DNA of 64,000 nt from Variovorax gossypii (GCF_003965815.1 NZ_RXOE01000001.1:186001-250000), one strand, 5' to 3'. Counted from the stretch's first letter, positions 52,384 to 62,747 are shown. Numbers and translations: made by a program. Notes: generated by a model from the sequence alone, not told the origin.

Positions 52384-53865
52384 ATGAAATTCTCAGTACA
52401 ACCCTTGGTGAAGCCCCTCCGTACCGCCTTGCTGCCGCTGATGGCCGCCCTGGTGCTCGCCGGCTGTGCCACCGTGCCCTCGGGCCTGCCCGAGATCACG
52501 ACCACGGCCCAGTTCAAGGAGCAGGGGCCCACGCCGCCCGCCGGCTTCACGCGTGCCGTGCCCGCCGAGGCGCAATCGCGCGGCGCCTGGTGGCTGGCGT
52601 TCAACGATCCGGTGCTGAACGCGCTGGTCGAGAAGGCCGACGTCAACAACGGCAACATCCAGGCCGCGGCGGCGCGGCTGGCCGAGGCCCGCGCGCTGGC
52701 GCGCAGCGCCAACGCCGACCGCCTGCCGCAGATCGGCCTCGGCGCCGGTGCCAACCGCGGCGCCGGCCTGGACAAGGCCACGGCCAGCACCCGCCCGGCC
52801 ACGATGACCAACATCGGCGCCACCTTCTCGTACGAGGTCGACCTGTTCGGCCGCCTCTCGGGCGCAAGCAACGCGGCGAACCTCGACGCCGCCGGCCGCG
52901 AGGCGCTGCTGCAGAGCACCCGGCTCGCGGTGCAGGCCGAGACGGCGCAGACCTACCTGCAGCTGCGCGCACTCGACGCCGAGCGCGTGCTGGTGCGCGA
53001 GCAGGTCGAGGCCTACCGCGACACGCTGCGCCTGTCGCAGCGCCGCGAGCAGGCCGGCGACATCGCCGAGCTCGACGTGGCGCGCGTGCAGACCGAGGTG
53101 TCGTCCACCGAATCGGATGCGCTCGCGCTCGACCGCCAGCGCGCCCAGGTCGAGCATGCGCTCGCGGTGCTGGTGGGCGATTCGGCCTCCAGCTTCGGCC
53201 TGCGCACCGACGACTGGACGACGGCGCTGCCGTCGATTCCGGCGGGCGTGCCGGGCACGGTGCTCACGCGCCGCCCCGACGTGTCGGCCGCGCAGAGCGC
53301 CGTGCTGGCCGCGCAGGCCCGCGTGGGCGTGGCGCAGGCTGCGTGGTTCCCGAACATCTCGCTGACCGGCGCCGCCGGTTATGCCTCGCCCGAGATCGGC
53401 GACCTCTTCAAGTGGTCGGCCCGCTCGTGGGGCGTGGGTGCGCTGCTGTCGCTGCCGATCTTCGACGGCGGCCGTCGCGAGGCCGGCGTGCAGGGCGCCA
53501 ACGCCCAGCTCGACGGCGCGCTCGCGAGCTATCGCACGCAGGTGCTGGTGGCCTTCCAGGAGGTCGAAGACCAGCTGGCCGCCATCCGCACGCTGCAGGA
53601 GCAGTCGGTGGTGCAGGCGCAGGCCGTCACATCGGCGGCGCGCGCGACCAGCCTGTCGGACACGCGCTACCGCAACGGCTACATCAGCCAGCTCGACCTG
53701 CTCGACGCACGCCGCAGCGAACTGCGCAACCGTCGCCAGGCGCTGCAGGTGAAGTCGGCGCAATACCAGGCTGCGGTGGGCCTGATCCGCGCCATCGGCG
53801 GGGGCTGGGACGTGCCGGCGCCGGTAGCGGCCGGTGCCGCTCGGACCACGGTGGCAGCTCGCTGA
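52384..53865 (+). CDS. Outer-membrane efflux channel lipoprotein (OprN/OpcM type)
   Basis: A 493-residue TolC/OMF-family channel with a lipoprotein signal: the lipobox LAGC at about residues 23-26, so the mature N-terminus is lipidated. The NodT-like core includes WWLAFNDPVLNALVEKA near residue 67, a SYEVDLFGRLSG segment near residue 150 and RRPDVSAAQSAVLAAQA near residue 298. It completes the tripartite pump with the two preceding genes, as OpcM/OprC/OprN do elsewhere. The start at 52384 follows the pump stop by 25 bp. Confidence 0.94.
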   Translation: MKFSVQPLVKPLRTALLPLMAALVLAGCATVPSGLPEITTTAQFKEQGPTPPAGFTRAVPAEAQSRGAWWLAFNDPVLNALVEKADVNNGNIQAAAARLAEARALARSANADRLPQIGLGAGANRGAGLDKATASTRPATMTNIGATFSYEVDLFGRLSGASNAANLDAAGREALLQSTRLAVQAETAQTYLQLRALDAERVLVREQVEAYRDTLRLSQRREQAGDIAELDVARVQTEVSSTESDALALDRQRAQVEHALAVLVGDSASSFGLRTDDWTTALPSIPAGVPGTVLTRRPDVSAAQSAVLAAQARVGVAQAAWFPNISLTGAAGYASPEIGDLFKWSARSWGVGALLSLPIFDGGRREAGVQGANAQLDGALASYRTQVLVAFQEVEDQLAAIRTLQEQSVVQAQAVTSAARATSLSDTRYRNGYISQLDLLDARRSELRNRRQALQVKSAQYQAAVGLIRAIGGGWDVPAPVAAGAARTTVAAR

Positions 53866-53934
53866 AGCAGGCCCCGGACCACGGAAAAGATTGACAGCCT
53901 GAACGCCGCAAGGCGGTCTTGCGCCGTCGTGGGC

Positions 53935-54165
53935 TCAGCCGGCATTGCCGGCGAGGTTCGCGGCGGCGCTTATTTTTTGCAGCTCCAGCACGCCCATGGC
54001 CATGGCGTTGGAGTAGCTGGCCTGCGGGCTGGCCGCGGTTCGGTAGACCCGGTAGTCGAGGGTCTCGGTGCTTGCGTCGCCGTGGTGGGCCTCGAGCAGG
54101 GTCCAGAAGAACTGGCCGGGCTCGTGCTCCTCGACGGTCAATGCCAAATCGTTCAAGGCTGGCAT
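53935..54165 (-). CDS. Small conserved protein of unknown function
   Basis: A 76-residue protein, MPALNDLALTVEEHEPGQFF..., with an alternating hydrophobic pattern, a single HHGDA segment and a short C-terminal helix (SNAMAMGVLELQKI). I do not recognise a domain. The start was set at the ATG at 54165, where the protein-like composition begins; the frame stays open to 54237, but that part reads as non-coding. It is convergent with the efflux channel gene and divergent from cobQ. It may be a Comamonadaceae-specific hypothetical. Confidence 0.6.
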   Translation of the reverse strand: MPALNDLALTVEEHEPGQFFWTLLEAHHGDASTETLDYRVYRTAASPQASYSNAMAMGVLELQKISAAANLAGNAG

Positions 54166-54345
54166 GGGTTCCCTGGGTGCGATGCGATGTAAGTGTGCTG
54201 CCGAGTGCAGTCCCGGGTGTACGCAGGAAAACCTCAATCGGATTCACCGGGCGCATTTGCAGCGCGGCAGCGTGAAAGATGTCGCAATCCGTCGGGTCCG
54301 GCCGGCGCTTTCCGGGCGCCCGTGGCGCTCAACGACAATCCGCCG

Positions 54346-55806
54346 ATGAGTTCAAAGGCGAATAGCGGGCCGGCGTGCTGCGTCATGGTCCTGGGCACCA
54401 CCAGCGGCGCGGGCAAGAGCTGGCTGGCCACCGCGCTGTGCCGCTGGTATGCGCGCCGGGGCCTGAAGGTGGCGCCCTTCAAGGCGCAGAACATGAGCAA
54501 CAACGCCCGCGTGGTCGACGGCGGCGAGATCGGCAGCGCCCAGTATTTCCAGGCCCTGGCCGCGAATGCGCTGCCCGACGTGCGCATGAACCCGCTGCTG
54601 CTCAAGCCCGAGCGCGACACCCACAGCCAGGTGGTGCTGATGGGGCAGGTGAGCGAAGCTCTCTCGGCCTTGCCCTGGCGCGGCCGCAGCGAGCGCGTGT
54701 GGCCCGAGATCTCGGGCGCGCTCGACGAACTGCGTGCCGAGAACGACGTGGTCGTGATCGAGGGCGCCGGCTCGCCGGCCGAGATCAACCTGATGGCCAG
54801 CGACATCGTCAACATGCGCATCGCCCGGCATGCGCAGGCGCGCTGCCTGCTGGCGACCGACATCGACCGCGGCGGCGCCTTCGCCCACCTCTACGGCACC
54901 TGGGCGCTGCTGCCCGAGGCCGACCGGGCGCTGCTGCGAGGCTTCGTGCTCAACAAGTTCCGTGGCGACGCCTCGCTGCTCGCGCCCGCGCCTCAGCAGC
55001 TGCAGGAGCTGACCGGCGTGCCCACCGTCGCCACGCTGCCCATGTGGTGGCAGCACGGCCTGCCCGAGGAAGATGGCGTGTTCGACGACCGCAGCCGCGC
55101 GAGCGGCGCGGTCACGCGGACGGTGGCGGTGGTCGCATACCCACGCATCAGCAATCTCGACGAATTCCAGGCGCTGAAGAACGTGCTGGGCGTACGGCTG
55201 GTCTGGGCGCGCACGCCGGCCGACGTGGCCGGGGCCGACTGGATCGTGCTGCCCGGCTCCAAGCACACCAGCGGCGACCTGGCCTGGCTGCGCGCGCAGG
55301 GGCTGGACCAGGCCGTGGCCGCGCATGCCGGGCGCGGCGGCGCGGTGCTGGGCATCTGCGGCGGCCTGCAGATTCTGGGCGAGGCGCTGGTCGATCCGCA
55401 CGGTATCGACGGCAATGCGCCGGGTTTGGGCCTGCTGCCGCTGGTGACGGTGTTCGAGCGCGAGAAGACGGTGCGGCATCGCGCCGCGCGCTTCGGCGAC
55501 CTGACCGGCGCCTGGGCCGCGCTGTCCGGCGTGCCGGTCGCCGGCTACGAGATCCATCACGGCCAGACCGCCGCGCATCCGCAGATGGCGCAGGCAGGCC
55601 GGCCGGTCATGCCCGACGGGCTGGCCTGGCAGAACGCGCAGGGCAACGTGCTCGGCATCTATCTTCACGGCCTGTTCGAGGACCCTGGCACGCTGCATGC
55701 GCTCTTCGGCGCCTCGGCGCCCACGCTCGAGGCCACCTTCGACGGCCTGGCCGATTTCATCGATTCACACTTCGACGCCGGCGTGCTCGCCGGACTGATT
55801 GCATGA
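54346..55806 (+). CDS. cobQ: Adenosylcobyrate synthase (CobQ/CbiP)
   Basis: A 486-residue glutamine-dependent amidase that adds four amides to adenosylcobyrinate a,c-diamide. The N-terminal DTBS-like domain has VLGTTSGAGKSWL (about residues 15-27) and PFKAQNMSNNARVV (about 46). The C-terminal glutaminase domain has its nucleophile in VLGICGGLQILG (about residue 343) and the catalytic His in GYEIHHGQT and the Cys-linked segment YLHGLFED. The start is ATG at 54346. It heads the second cobalamin block and overlaps cobT by 4 bp. No riboswitch is visible in the 180 bp before it. Confidence 0.95.
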   Translation: MSSKANSGPACCVMVLGTTSGAGKSWLATALCRWYARRGLKVAPFKAQNMSNNARVVDGGEIGSAQYFQALAANALPDVRMNPLLLKPERDTHSQVVLMGQVSEALSALPWRGRSERVWPEISGALDELRAENDVVVIEGAGSPAEINLMASDIVNMRIARHAQARCLLATDIDRGGAFAHLYGTWALLPEADRALLRGFVLNKFRGDASLLAPAPQQLQELTGVPTVATLPMWWQHGLPEEDGVFDDRSRASGAVTRTVAVVAYPRISNLDEFQALKNVLGVRLVWARTPADVAGADWIVLPGSKHTSGDLAWLRAQGLDQAVAAHAGRGGAVLGICGGLQILGEALVDPHGIDGNAPGLGLLPLVTVFEREKTVRHRAARFGDLTGAWAALSGVPVAGYEIHHGQTAAHPQMAQAGRPVMPDGLAWQNAQGNVLGIYLHGLFEDPGTLHALFGASAPTLEATFDGLADFIDSHFDAGVLAGLIA

Positions 55807-56843
55807 CCGAACCCATTCCCACGATCCCCGATATTTCCGACGCCGCGCTCGCCGCCCGCCTGCAGGGCGCGCTCGACAACAAGACCAAGCCGCTCGGCGC
55901 GCTGGGCCGGCTGGAGGCGCTGGCCCTGCGCATCGGCAGCGTCCTGGGCACCGAAAGCCCGGTGCTCGAGGCTCCGCAGATGCTGGTCTGCGCCGGCGAC
56001 CACGGCCTGGCGGCGCGCGGCGTCTCGGCCTATCCGAGCGAGGTGACCTGGCAGATGGTCGAGAACTTCCTCGCCGGCGGCGCGGCCGTGAGCGTGCTCG
56101 CGCGCCAGCACGGACTGGCGCTCACCGTGGTCGACTGCGGCGTGCGGCAGGACTTCCAGCCCCGCCCGGGGCTGGTGTCGCGCCGGATCGCCGCCGGCAC
56201 GGCCGACGCCTCCGAAGGTCCGGCCATGACTGCCGCGCAGTGCGCCCAGGCGATCGCCAACGGGCGCGAGGTCGTGAAGGCGCTGCCGGGCAACGCGCTG
56301 CTGCTCGGCGAGATGGGTATCGGCAACAGCTCGTCCGCCGCGCTGCTGCTGTCGCGGCTGGGCGGGCTGGACATCGACGCCTGCATCGGCATCGGCACCG
56401 GCCTCGACGGGGCAGGGCTGGCGCGCAAGCGCGAGGTGCTGCGGCAGGTGCTGGCGCTGCACGCCGGCGTCACCGCGCCGCTCGATGCGCTGGCAGCCTT
56501 CGGCGGATTCGAATTGGCCACGCTGACGGGCGCAGTGCTGCAGGCGGCGGCCGAGCGGCGGGTGATCGTGGTCGACGGCTACATCGCCAGCGCGGCGGTG
56601 CTGGTGGCGCAGGCGCTGCAGCCCCATGTGGTGCAGCGTTGCGTGGCGGCGCACCGCTCGGCCGAGCCGGGGCATGCGCTGATGCTGGAGCGGCTGGGGC
56701 TCGATCCGCTGCTTCAGCTCGACCTGCGGTTGGGCGAGGGCTCGGGCGGCGCGCTGGCCTGGCCGCTGCTCGAATCCGCCTGCCGCATCCTGCGCGAGAT
56801 GGCCAGCTTCGAATCGGCCGGTGTGTCGCGCAAGGACAGCTGA
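55803..56843 (+). CDS. cobT: Nicotinate-nucleotide:DMB phosphoribosyltransferase
   Basis: A 346-residue CobT enzyme that activates 5,6-dimethylbenzimidazole to alpha-ribazole 5'-phosphate. NKTKPLGALGRLEALA lies near residue 26, CAGDHGLAARGVSAYPSEVT near residue 63, GEMGIGNSSSAA near residue 175, and the catalytic Glu in LRLGEGSGGALAWPL near residue 313. It overlaps cobQ (ATGA), and cobS follows five bases later. With BluB at 34944 it completes lower-ligand handling. Confidence 0.95.
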   Translation: MTEPIPTIPDISDAALAARLQGALDNKTKPLGALGRLEALALRIGSVLGTESPVLEAPQMLVCAGDHGLAARGVSAYPSEVTWQMVENFLAGGAAVSVLARQHGLALTVVDCGVRQDFQPRPGLVSRRIAAGTADASEGPAMTAAQCAQAIANGREVVKALPGNALLLGEMGIGNSSSAALLLSRLGGLDIDACIGIGTGLDGAGLARKREVLRQVLALHAGVTAPLDALAAFGGFELATLTGAVLQAAAERRVIVVDGYIASAAVLVAQALQPHVVQRCVAAHRSAEPGHALMLERLGLDPLLQLDLRLGEGSGGALAWPLLESACRILREMASFESAGVSRKDS

Positions 56844-56848
56844 AGCGA

Positions 56849-57646
56849 ATGAAGAACGGCGTTCGCCACTTCCTGCTCGCCCTGCAGTTCTTCACGCGGG
56901 TGCCGGTGACGGGGCCGCTGGCCGAATGGGTGGGCTTCAGCCCGCAGATGCTGCGCGCGAGCGCGGCGCACCTGCCCGGCATCGGGTGGCTGGCGGGCTG
57001 CGTGGCGGCGCTGGTGTTCGCGGGCGTGGCCATGGGGCTGCCCGGCGTCGGCGGCGCGCTGGCGGCGGCCGTGCTGAGCACCGTCGCCACCGTGATGCTG
57101 ACCGGCGCCTTCCATGAAGACGGGCTGGCCGACGTGGCCGACGGCCTGGGCGGCTCGGCCAGCCGGGAGCGGGCGCTGGAGATCATGAAGGACTCGCGCA
57201 TCGGCGCCTTCGGCACCGTCGCGCTCGTGCTGGCGCTCGGCCTGAAGTGCGCGCTGCTGGCGGTGCTGGCCGGGCGCGGCCTGGAAACCGTGGCCGTCGC
57301 CATCGTGGGCGCGCATGTGCTGTCGCGGCTGATGCCGCTGTTCCTGATCCGCTGGCTGCCCTATGTGGGCGACAGCGGCGCGAGCAAGGCCAAGCCGCTC
57401 GCGGATGCGATCAGCCGGGGAGCGCTGGCGATTGCCGTGGTGTGGACCGTTCCGGCGGTGGCGCTGCTGCTGCATGTGTACGGCGCCGTGAACGTCGGGG
57501 CCGCCGTGCTCGCGGCCGCTCTCGCCGCGGGCTGGATGGCGCGTCTCTTCCTGCGCAGACTGCAGGGCTTCACCGGCGACGGCTTGGGCGCGACCCAGCA
57601 GGTCTGCGAGCTCGCGATCTACCTCGCGCTGGCCTGGCACGCATGA
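56849..57646 (+). CDS. cobS: Adenosylcobinamide-GDP ribazoletransferase (CobS)
   Basis: A 265-residue inner-membrane enzyme that joins adenosylcobinamide-GDP to alpha-ribazole, the final assembly step. The start MKNGVRHFLLALQFFTRVP and the metal-binding segment GAFHEDGLADVADGLGG (near residue 86) are the family signature. MKDSRIGAFG and a DGLGATQQ-type C-terminus are also typical. Six to seven helices are predicted. It overlaps the phosphatase gene by 4 bp. Confidence 0.95.
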   Translation: MKNGVRHFLLALQFFTRVPVTGPLAEWVGFSPQMLRASAAHLPGIGWLAGCVAALVFAGVAMGLPGVGGALAAAVLSTVATVMLTGAFHEDGLADVADGLGGSASRERALEIMKDSRIGAFGTVALVLALGLKCALLAVLAGRGLETVAVAIVGAHVLSRLMPLFLIRWLPYVGDSGASKAKPLADAISRGALAIAVVWTVPAVALLLHVYGAVNVGAAVLAAALAAGWMARLFLRRLQGFTGDGLGATQQVCELAIYLALAWHA

Positions 57647-58194
57647 GCACGCTCTGGCTCCAGCGCCATGCCCCGGTGGTGGCCGAACCGGGCCTCTGCT
57701 ACGGGGCGACGGACCTCGAAGCCCATGCGGACGCCACGCTGGCCGCCGCCGAGCGGATCGCGCCGCTGCTGCCGGTGGGCATCGTTCTGTGCAGTTCGCC
57801 GCTGAAGCGCTGCACCGCGCTGGCCGAGGCCATCGTCGCGCGGCGCCCGGACCTGACGGTGCAGCGCGACGCGCGGCTGGCCGAGATGGATTTCGGCGCC
57901 TGGGAGGGCAGGCCCTGGGCGGGCATCCCCCGCGAGGACTTCGATGCCTGGACCGCCGATTTCGCGGACCTGCGGGCCGGTGTGCACGGCGAGAGCGTGC
58001 GTGCCTTCATGTCGCGCATCGCGCAGGCGCACGACGAATGGCTGGCGCAGGGGCGCGACACGCTCTGGGTCACGCATGCCGGCGTGCTGCGCGCGGTGAC
58101 GCTGCTGCAGCGCGGCATCCGCTGTCCGTCGAGTGCCGGCGACTGGCCCGCCGGCGAGATGCCGTTCGGTGGATGGCTGGTTTTCGACAAATAA
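57643..58194 (+). CDS. cobC: Alpha-ribazole phosphatase (histidine phosphatase)
   Basis: A 183-residue histidine-phosphatase-superfamily enzyme. The phosphorylated His is in LQRHAPV near residue 9, a second conserved Arg in SSPLKRC near residue 57, the acid Glu in EMDFGAWEG near residue 81 and the second His in THAGVLR near residue 143. It removes the phosphate from alpha-ribazole phosphate or adenosylcobalamin phosphate. As the last gene of the cobQ-cobT-cobS block it fits the CobC phosphatase. It shares only the name with the aminotransferase-like cobC at 41465. It is convergent with the MalT-like regulator. Confidence 0.92.
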   Translation: MSTLWLQRHAPVVAEPGLCYGATDLEAHADATLAAAERIAPLLPVGIVLCSSPLKRCTALAEAIVARRPDLTVQRDARLAEMDFGAWEGRPWAGIPREDFDAWTADFADLRAGVHGESVRAFMSRIAQAHDEWLAQGRDTLWVTHAGVLRAVTLLQRGIRCPSSAGDWPAGEMPFGGWLVFDK

Positions 58195-58220
58195 CCGGCA
58201 CCTGACAGGCCCGGCGGCGG

Positions 58221-61010
58221 CTATCTTCCGCGCCTGCCGTCCCCGCCGCCGTCGTCGCGTTCCAGCTCGTGCCGGATGCGCTCGGCCACGGCGCCGCGCC
58301 CGTGGGCGTCCAGCTTCATGTAGATGTTCTTGAGGTGCCACTTGACCGTGTCGAGCGACAGGCCGAGCGTGAGCGCGATCTTCTTGTTCGGCAGCGACTG
58401 CAGCAGCAACTCGGCGATCTCGGCTTCGCGCAGCGTGAGCAGGCGGGTCAGGCGCCCGTCGTCCCGGAAGCGGGGCACCGGCGGAGCTTCGGCGCGCGTG
58501 GCGCTCTGCGATTGCGCCAACGCCTCGATGCGCTCGATGAAGAAGCCCAGCACCGGGTCGAGCCGGGGAGTCGCGCCGGCCGTGCGGATCAGCTGCAGGG
58601 CGTTGGGGTGCGCGCCCAGCAGGGTCTGCAGCAACCCCAGCCGGTGGCCCAGGCGCAGGGACTTGCACACGCGCGTGTTCGACGCCTCGGTGCGCCCCAG
58701 CCTGCGCTCGACCTCGGCCGCCTGCAGTTGGAGCGTGACGGAAAGGCTGAGCTGCCCGCGTTCCTCGTAGCACTGCGACAGGGCCTCGAGTCGTGCCAGC
58801 GCGGGCAGCAGCTCGCCGTCGTGCACCGCCATGCAGATGCGCGCCCGCTCCACGATGTCGGCAATGCGCCGGAGGGTGCCGGGCTCGACGCCCGGATGCC
58901 GGTCGTGCAGCGCTTCCAGCTCCTGCAGCGAGGCCCGCGCCGCGTCGACCCCTTCGGCCCCGTCGTTGGCGAGCTGGATTTCGAGCTGCTCCAGCAGCAC
59001 GCAGGCCAGCGTGCGGTCCATGCCGAAGCGGCGCAGGAAGCAGCCGGTCTGCGCCAGGTGCTCCAGCGCCTCGCGCCAGCGGCCGGCCGCCTGCTGCGCC
59101 CGGTTCGCCACGAGGATCATGCGCAGGGTTGTGTCGGGAATCAGGCCGTCATGCGTGCCGAGCTGTTCCTGGATGAAGCGCGCCGCCACCAGCGGGCCGT
59201 GCTGTTCGTACAGCACCTCGACCAGCAGCTGGGCGGTGAGCCGCGCCGCCTCGGCGCAGCGCGCGCCGCGCTCCTGGGCCTCGTCGAGCACTTGGCGGTA
59301 GATGCGCTCCGCACGGTGCATGTGGCCCTCGACGGCATACGACAGGCCGACCAGGCACTGGCCCACCAGCGACCCGAACAGGGTGCCGGCGACGGGCTCG
59401 CCGTCGATGCGGGGCGCCGGCTCGTCGCGCTGGATGCGCCGCGCCTGCTCGAACTCGCCGCGATGCAGGTGAAGCCAGGTCAGCACGTTGCGCCGGCCGG
59501 CCAGCGCGAACTCGTCGGCCGCCGGCGGCGGAGCCAGCAGCTCGGGCAGCAGCCGCGAGAGCGCGTCGTTGTCGTCGTTGCGGATGGCGAGCAGGCAGTC
59601 CAGCAGCGTCAGCCGGTAGCGCATGGCCGGCTCGAGGGCGCCGGGTTTCGCGCGCAGCCTTTCGATGCTGCGGGCGCAGTCGTCGAGCCGGTAGTCGGCC
59701 AGCTCGACCCAGGCAATCCAGAGACCGAGGTTGGCGTTGTTGCCGACCGTCTCGGCGTCGATCTGGCGCAGCAGCGCGATCGTCTCGCTCATCCTGCCCT
59801 GGACGAAGAGCGCCTGCGCGCCGTGCTCAGCCAGGCGGGCGGCGGTCTCGCGGTTGCCGGCTGCCAGCGCGTGCCGCACGGCCTGGTGGTGCATGCCGCG
59901 GGTCATGAACGAGTGGCAGGCCGTGGCATGGAGCTTCACGCGCGCGACTTCGGGCCAGGCCGAGAAGCGCACGAGCAGCACGCTGCGCAGCAGCGGATGC
60001 ATGTGCCACCAGCGTTCGTGCGCGGGCGCGGAAACGTCCTCCGCCACGGGCGCTTCCGGTGCGGCGGACAGCAGGCCCTCGCGCGCCAGCGGTTCCAGCA
60101 ACTCGGCGCACTGGGCCGGCGTGTACCCGTCGCCCACCAGGTCGGCGCACAGCGGTGCGCTGAAGCGGGTGCAGGCCGCGCAGCAGGTGAGCAGGCGCAG
60201 CTGCGTCGCCGAGAGGCGCGGGAAGACGTGCGCGTGGAAGTACGCGGCAAACGGCTCGGGGTCGGGCACGCCGTGGACCAGGGGCGATTGCACGCCGCGC
60301 CGCCGGCGCACGTCGGCGCTCGCCAGCCGCAGCAGGGCCGGCCACCCCTCGGTCAGCCGGTGGATCGCGGCGGCGGCGCGCTCGTCGAGCTGGGGCAGGC
60401 GCATGCCGAGGTAGTCGATCGACTCCGGCAGGCTGAAGCGCAGGTCGTCGTTGCGCAGCTCGAGCACCGTCTTCGAGGCCGGTGTATGGCCCAGCGTCAT
60501 CGGCAGCTCGTCCTGGCTGGCGAAGACGCACAGCAGGTTGGAGGGCGCGTACTCGACGAGCAGGCGCAGGGCGTGCAGCACGTGGCCGCTCTGCGCGCAC
60601 TGCACGTCGTCCACGATCAGCACGACCCTGCGGCCGTGCGCTGCGATGCCGCGAACGAGCGCGATGACCAGCCGCTCCATCGCCAGGGCGTCGGGGCGGG
60701 CGTGCGCCACGGCCTCCTTCGGGATGGCGGAGTCGATGCCGGCCAGGGCCGTCATCAGGGAGGTCATGAAGTGCAGGTCGCCCTCGGGAAGGTCCGCGAG
60801 TCTGAGCCATGCGATGCCGGCGTCGGCCGAGACGAGTTCGCGCTGCCAGGTGAGCAGCAGCGAGCTCTTGCCGAAGCCGGCCGGTGCCTGCAGCACCACG
60901 CAGCGGCGGCCTCCGGAGGCGTCGAGCCGGTCGAGCAGGCCCTGGCGAACCAGGAGGCGGCGGCTCCGGGTGCGCAGTGCTGGTGTGCCGAGGATTGAGG
61001 CGGGTTGCAT
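58221..61010 (-). CDS. MalT-like LuxR-family regulator (LAL type)
   Basis: A 929-residue large ATP-binding LuxR regulator. The P-loop APAGFGKSS is at residues 42-50 and Walker B LIVDDVQ near residue 131, in a STAND-type NTPase. A helical repeat (TPR-like) sensor covers about residues 370-830. The LuxR helix-turn-helix is at the C-terminus ([20 protein letters not shown] and onward, about residues 855-910). Such proteins bind an inducer in the repeat domain and activate transcription with ATP. It is divergent from a chemotaxis receptor across 145 bp. Its ligand is unknown; homologues often control catabolic operons. Confidence 0.92.
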   Translation of the reverse strand: MQPASILGTPALRTRSRRLLVRQGLLDRLDASGGRRCVVLQAPAGFGKSSLLLTWQRELVSADAGIAWLRLADLPEGDLHFMTSLMTALAGIDSAIPKEAVAHARPDALAMERLVIALVRGIAAHGRRVVLIVDDVQCAQSGHVLHALRLLVEYAPSNLLCVFASQDELPMTLGHTPASKTVLELRNDDLRFSLPESIDYLGMRLPQLDERAAAAIHRLTEGWPALLRLASADVRRRRGVQSPLVHGVPDPEPFAAYFHAHVFPRLSATQLRLLTCCAACTRFSAPLCADLVGDGYTPAQCAELLEPLAREGLLSAAPEAPVAEDVSAPAHERWWHMHPLLRSVLLVRFSAWPEVARVKLHATACHSFMTRGMHHQAVRHALAAGNRETAARLAEHGAQALFVQGRMSETIALLRQIDAETVGNNANLGLWIAWVELADYRLDDCARSIERLRAKPGALEPAMRYRLTLLDCLLAIRNDDNDALSRLLPELLAPPPAADEFALAGRRNVLTWLHLHRGEFEQARRIQRDEPAPRIDGEPVAGTLFGSLVGQCLVGLSYAVEGHMHRAERIYRQVLDEAQERGARCAEAARLTAQLLVEVLYEQHGPLVAARFIQEQLGTHDGLIPDTTLRMILVANRAQQAAGRWREALEHLAQTGCFLRRFGMDRTLACVLLEQLEIQLANDGAEGVDAARASLQELEALHDRHPGVEPGTLRRIADIVERARICMAVHDGELLPALARLEALSQCYEERGQLSLSVTLQLQAAEVERRLGRTEASNTRVCKSLRLGHRLGLLQTLLGAHPNALQLIRTAGATPRLDPVLGFFIERIEALAQSQSATRAEAPPVPRFRDDGRLTRLLTLREAEIAELLLQSLPNKKIALTLGLSLDTVKWHLKNIYMKLDAHGRGAVAERIRHELERDDGGGDGRRGR

Positions 61011-61071
61011 CCGTGCGGATTCTGGGTCATCTCGCGCGCGGATCGAATCCCATATTCAAGGGTTTGCCCAT

Positions 61072-61092
61072 CCCCACCCTTCGAGGGTGGGG
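61072..61092. other. Perfect hairpin in the chemoreceptor leader
   Basis: CCCCACCC and GGGTGGGG pair as an 8-bp stem with a TTCGA loop, 64 bp ahead of the chemoreceptor start. There is no T run. It may be an mRNA structure or a binding site in the MalT-like/chemoreceptor divergent region. Confidence 0.6.
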
Positions 61093-61155
61093 TGGCGCGC
61101 CGCGGTCCGGCCGATGACGACGGGGAGCCCCCGCAACCAATTTGGAGAACGCCAC

Positions 61156-62718
61156 ATGTTCGGTCTTTCGAATCTCAAGATCGGAGCCCGCCTCGGACTG
61201 GGTTTCGCGCTGTTGCTGCTGTTGCAGCTTCTCATCACGGGCATCGGGCTGCACGAGATGGCGAATCTCTCGGATCGGGTCACCTTCGCGACCGAGATCG
61301 GGGCGCGCAAGCTCGACGAGCTCAACAACGTGCAGGCCGCCATCGGCAAGCGGGCCATCGCGGCGCGCAACCTGGCGCTGGTGACGGAGCCGGCCTTGCA
61401 GAAAGGCGACATCGAACTGGTGGGAAGCTCCCAGCGCGAGATCGACAAGGGCCTGCAGGGCCTGGCGACGGTGATGGCCGACCAGGCCGCCGCGAGCCCC
61501 GAGGAACGCCGGATGCTCGAGAAGCTCCGCGCGCTCGAGGCCCAGTACCTGCCCATTGCCGGGAACGTCGTCGCCCTCGCCACGTCGCGCCAGACCGACG
61601 CGGCCGTCAAGGTGCTGACGCAGGAGTGCATGCCGCTGCTCAACCAGGTGCTGGCGCATGTCTCGGCCTTCCAGGCGCAGCTGAGGAAGAGCGCCGACGA
61701 AGGCACGGCGTCGACCCAGTCCGCGTACTGGCGCGCCAAGTGGATGATCCTGGGGATCAGCTGCGCCTCGCTGGCCGGCGGGCTGCTGCTGGCGTTCCTC
61801 ATGACGCGCTCGATCACGCGGCCGCTGGGGCAGGCCGTGAACGTGGCGCAGCAGGTGGCCTCCGGCGACCTGACGGCGCGCATCGAGGTGGCCGACGCGT
61901 CGGAGTCGGGCATGCTGATGCGCGCGCTGCGCTCGATGAACGACGAGCTCGCCAAGGTGGTGGGGCAGGTGCGCGACGGCACCGATTCCATCGCCTCGGC
62001 ATCGGGGCAGATCGCCTCGGGCAACCGCGACCTGTCGTCGCGCACAGAGGCGCAGGCCAGCTCGCTCGAGCAGACGGCGGCGGCCATGCAGGAGCTCACC
62101 AGCACCGTCAGGCAGAACGCCGACAACGCGCGGCTGGCCAACCAGCTCGCCGACTCGGCCTCGCAGGTGGCTTCGCGCGGCGGCGCGGTGGTCGATCAGG
62201 TGGTGGAGAAGATGGCGTCCATCAACGCCTCGTCGAGGAAGGTGGTGGAGATCATCGGCGTGATCGACGGCATCTCGTTCCAGACCAACATCCTCGCGCT
62301 CAACGCGGCGGTGGAGGCGGCCCGCGCCGGCGAGCAGGGGCGGGGGTTCGCGGTGGTCGCTTCGGAGGTGCGCAGCCTGGCCCAGCGCTCGGCCGCGGCG
62401 GCCAAGGAAATCAAGACGCTGATCGGCGACTCGGTGGACGAGGTGGAGGCGGGCAGCACGCTGGTCAACGAGGCCGGCAAGACCATGGAAGAGGTCGTTG
62501 GCAGCGTGCGACGGGTGACGGACATCATGGCGGAGATCACCGCGGCCAGCCAGGAGCAGGCGAGCGGCATCGGCCAGGTCAACGACGCCATCAAGCAGAT
62601 GGACCGCGCCACCCAGCAGAACGCGGCGCTGGTGGAGCAGGCCTCGGCCGCGGCGCAGTCGATGAACGATCAGGCCGCGGGGCTGGTGCACGCGGTGCGC
62701 ATGTTCAAGCTGGCCTGA
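61156..62718 (+). CDS. Methyl-accepting chemotaxis protein
   Basis: A 520-residue transmembrane chemoreceptor. Helix 1 is near residues 10-30, a four-helix-bundle periplasmic sensor covers residues 35-190, helix 2 is near 192-212, HAMP is at about 213-265, and a long signalling coiled coil ends near 515. The CheA/CheW-contact tip is the near-invariant [20 protein letters not shown] stretch near residue 378, and methylation-type Glu/Gln pairs flank it ([13 protein letters not shown]). The sensor looks like the 4HB/Tar-like type. The ligand is unknown. GGAG lies 8 bp before the ATG. No CheA/CheW genes are adjacent, so it is an orphan receptor. Confidence 0.95.
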   Translation: MFGLSNLKIGARLGLGFALLLLLQLLITGIGLHEMANLSDRVTFATEIGARKLDELNNVQAAIGKRAIAARNLALVTEPALQKGDIELVGSSQREIDKGLQGLATVMADQAAASPEERRMLEKLRALEAQYLPIAGNVVALATSRQTDAAVKVLTQECMPLLNQVLAHVSAFQAQLRKSADEGTASTQSAYWRAKWMILGISCASLAGGLLLAFLMTRSITRPLGQAVNVAQQVASGDLTARIEVADASESGMLMRALRSMNDELAKVVGQVRDGTDSIASASGQIASGNRDLSSRTEAQASSLEQTAAAMQELTSTVRQNADNARLANQLADSASQVASRGGAVVDQVVEKMASINASSRKVVEIIGVIDGISFQTNILALNAAVEAARAGEQGRGFAVVASEVRSLAQRSAAAAKEIKTLIGDSVDEVEAGSTLVNEAGKTMEEVVGSVRRVTDIMAEITAASQEQASGIGQVNDAIKQMDRATQQNAALVEQASAAAQSMNDQAAGLVHAVRMFKLA

Positions 62719-62747
62719 ACCGGCCTCGTATCGGCCCTGAGCCGGCC

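Noticed and set aside
49134..52919. Very long open reading frame (over 1200 codons) on the minus strand opposite the RND pump
   Set aside because: Its translation is low-complexity His/Arg/Gln/Val-rich, typical of the shadow of a GC-rich gene, and the plus strand encodes an unmistakable RND protein.
53904..53925. Hairpin CGCAAG/CTTGCG after the efflux channel gene as a terminator
   Set aside because: The stem is short and no T run follows on either strand.
54166..54345. Possible second cobalamin riboswitch before cobQ
   Set aside because: No B12 box or other conserved riboswitch elements could be found in these 180 bp.
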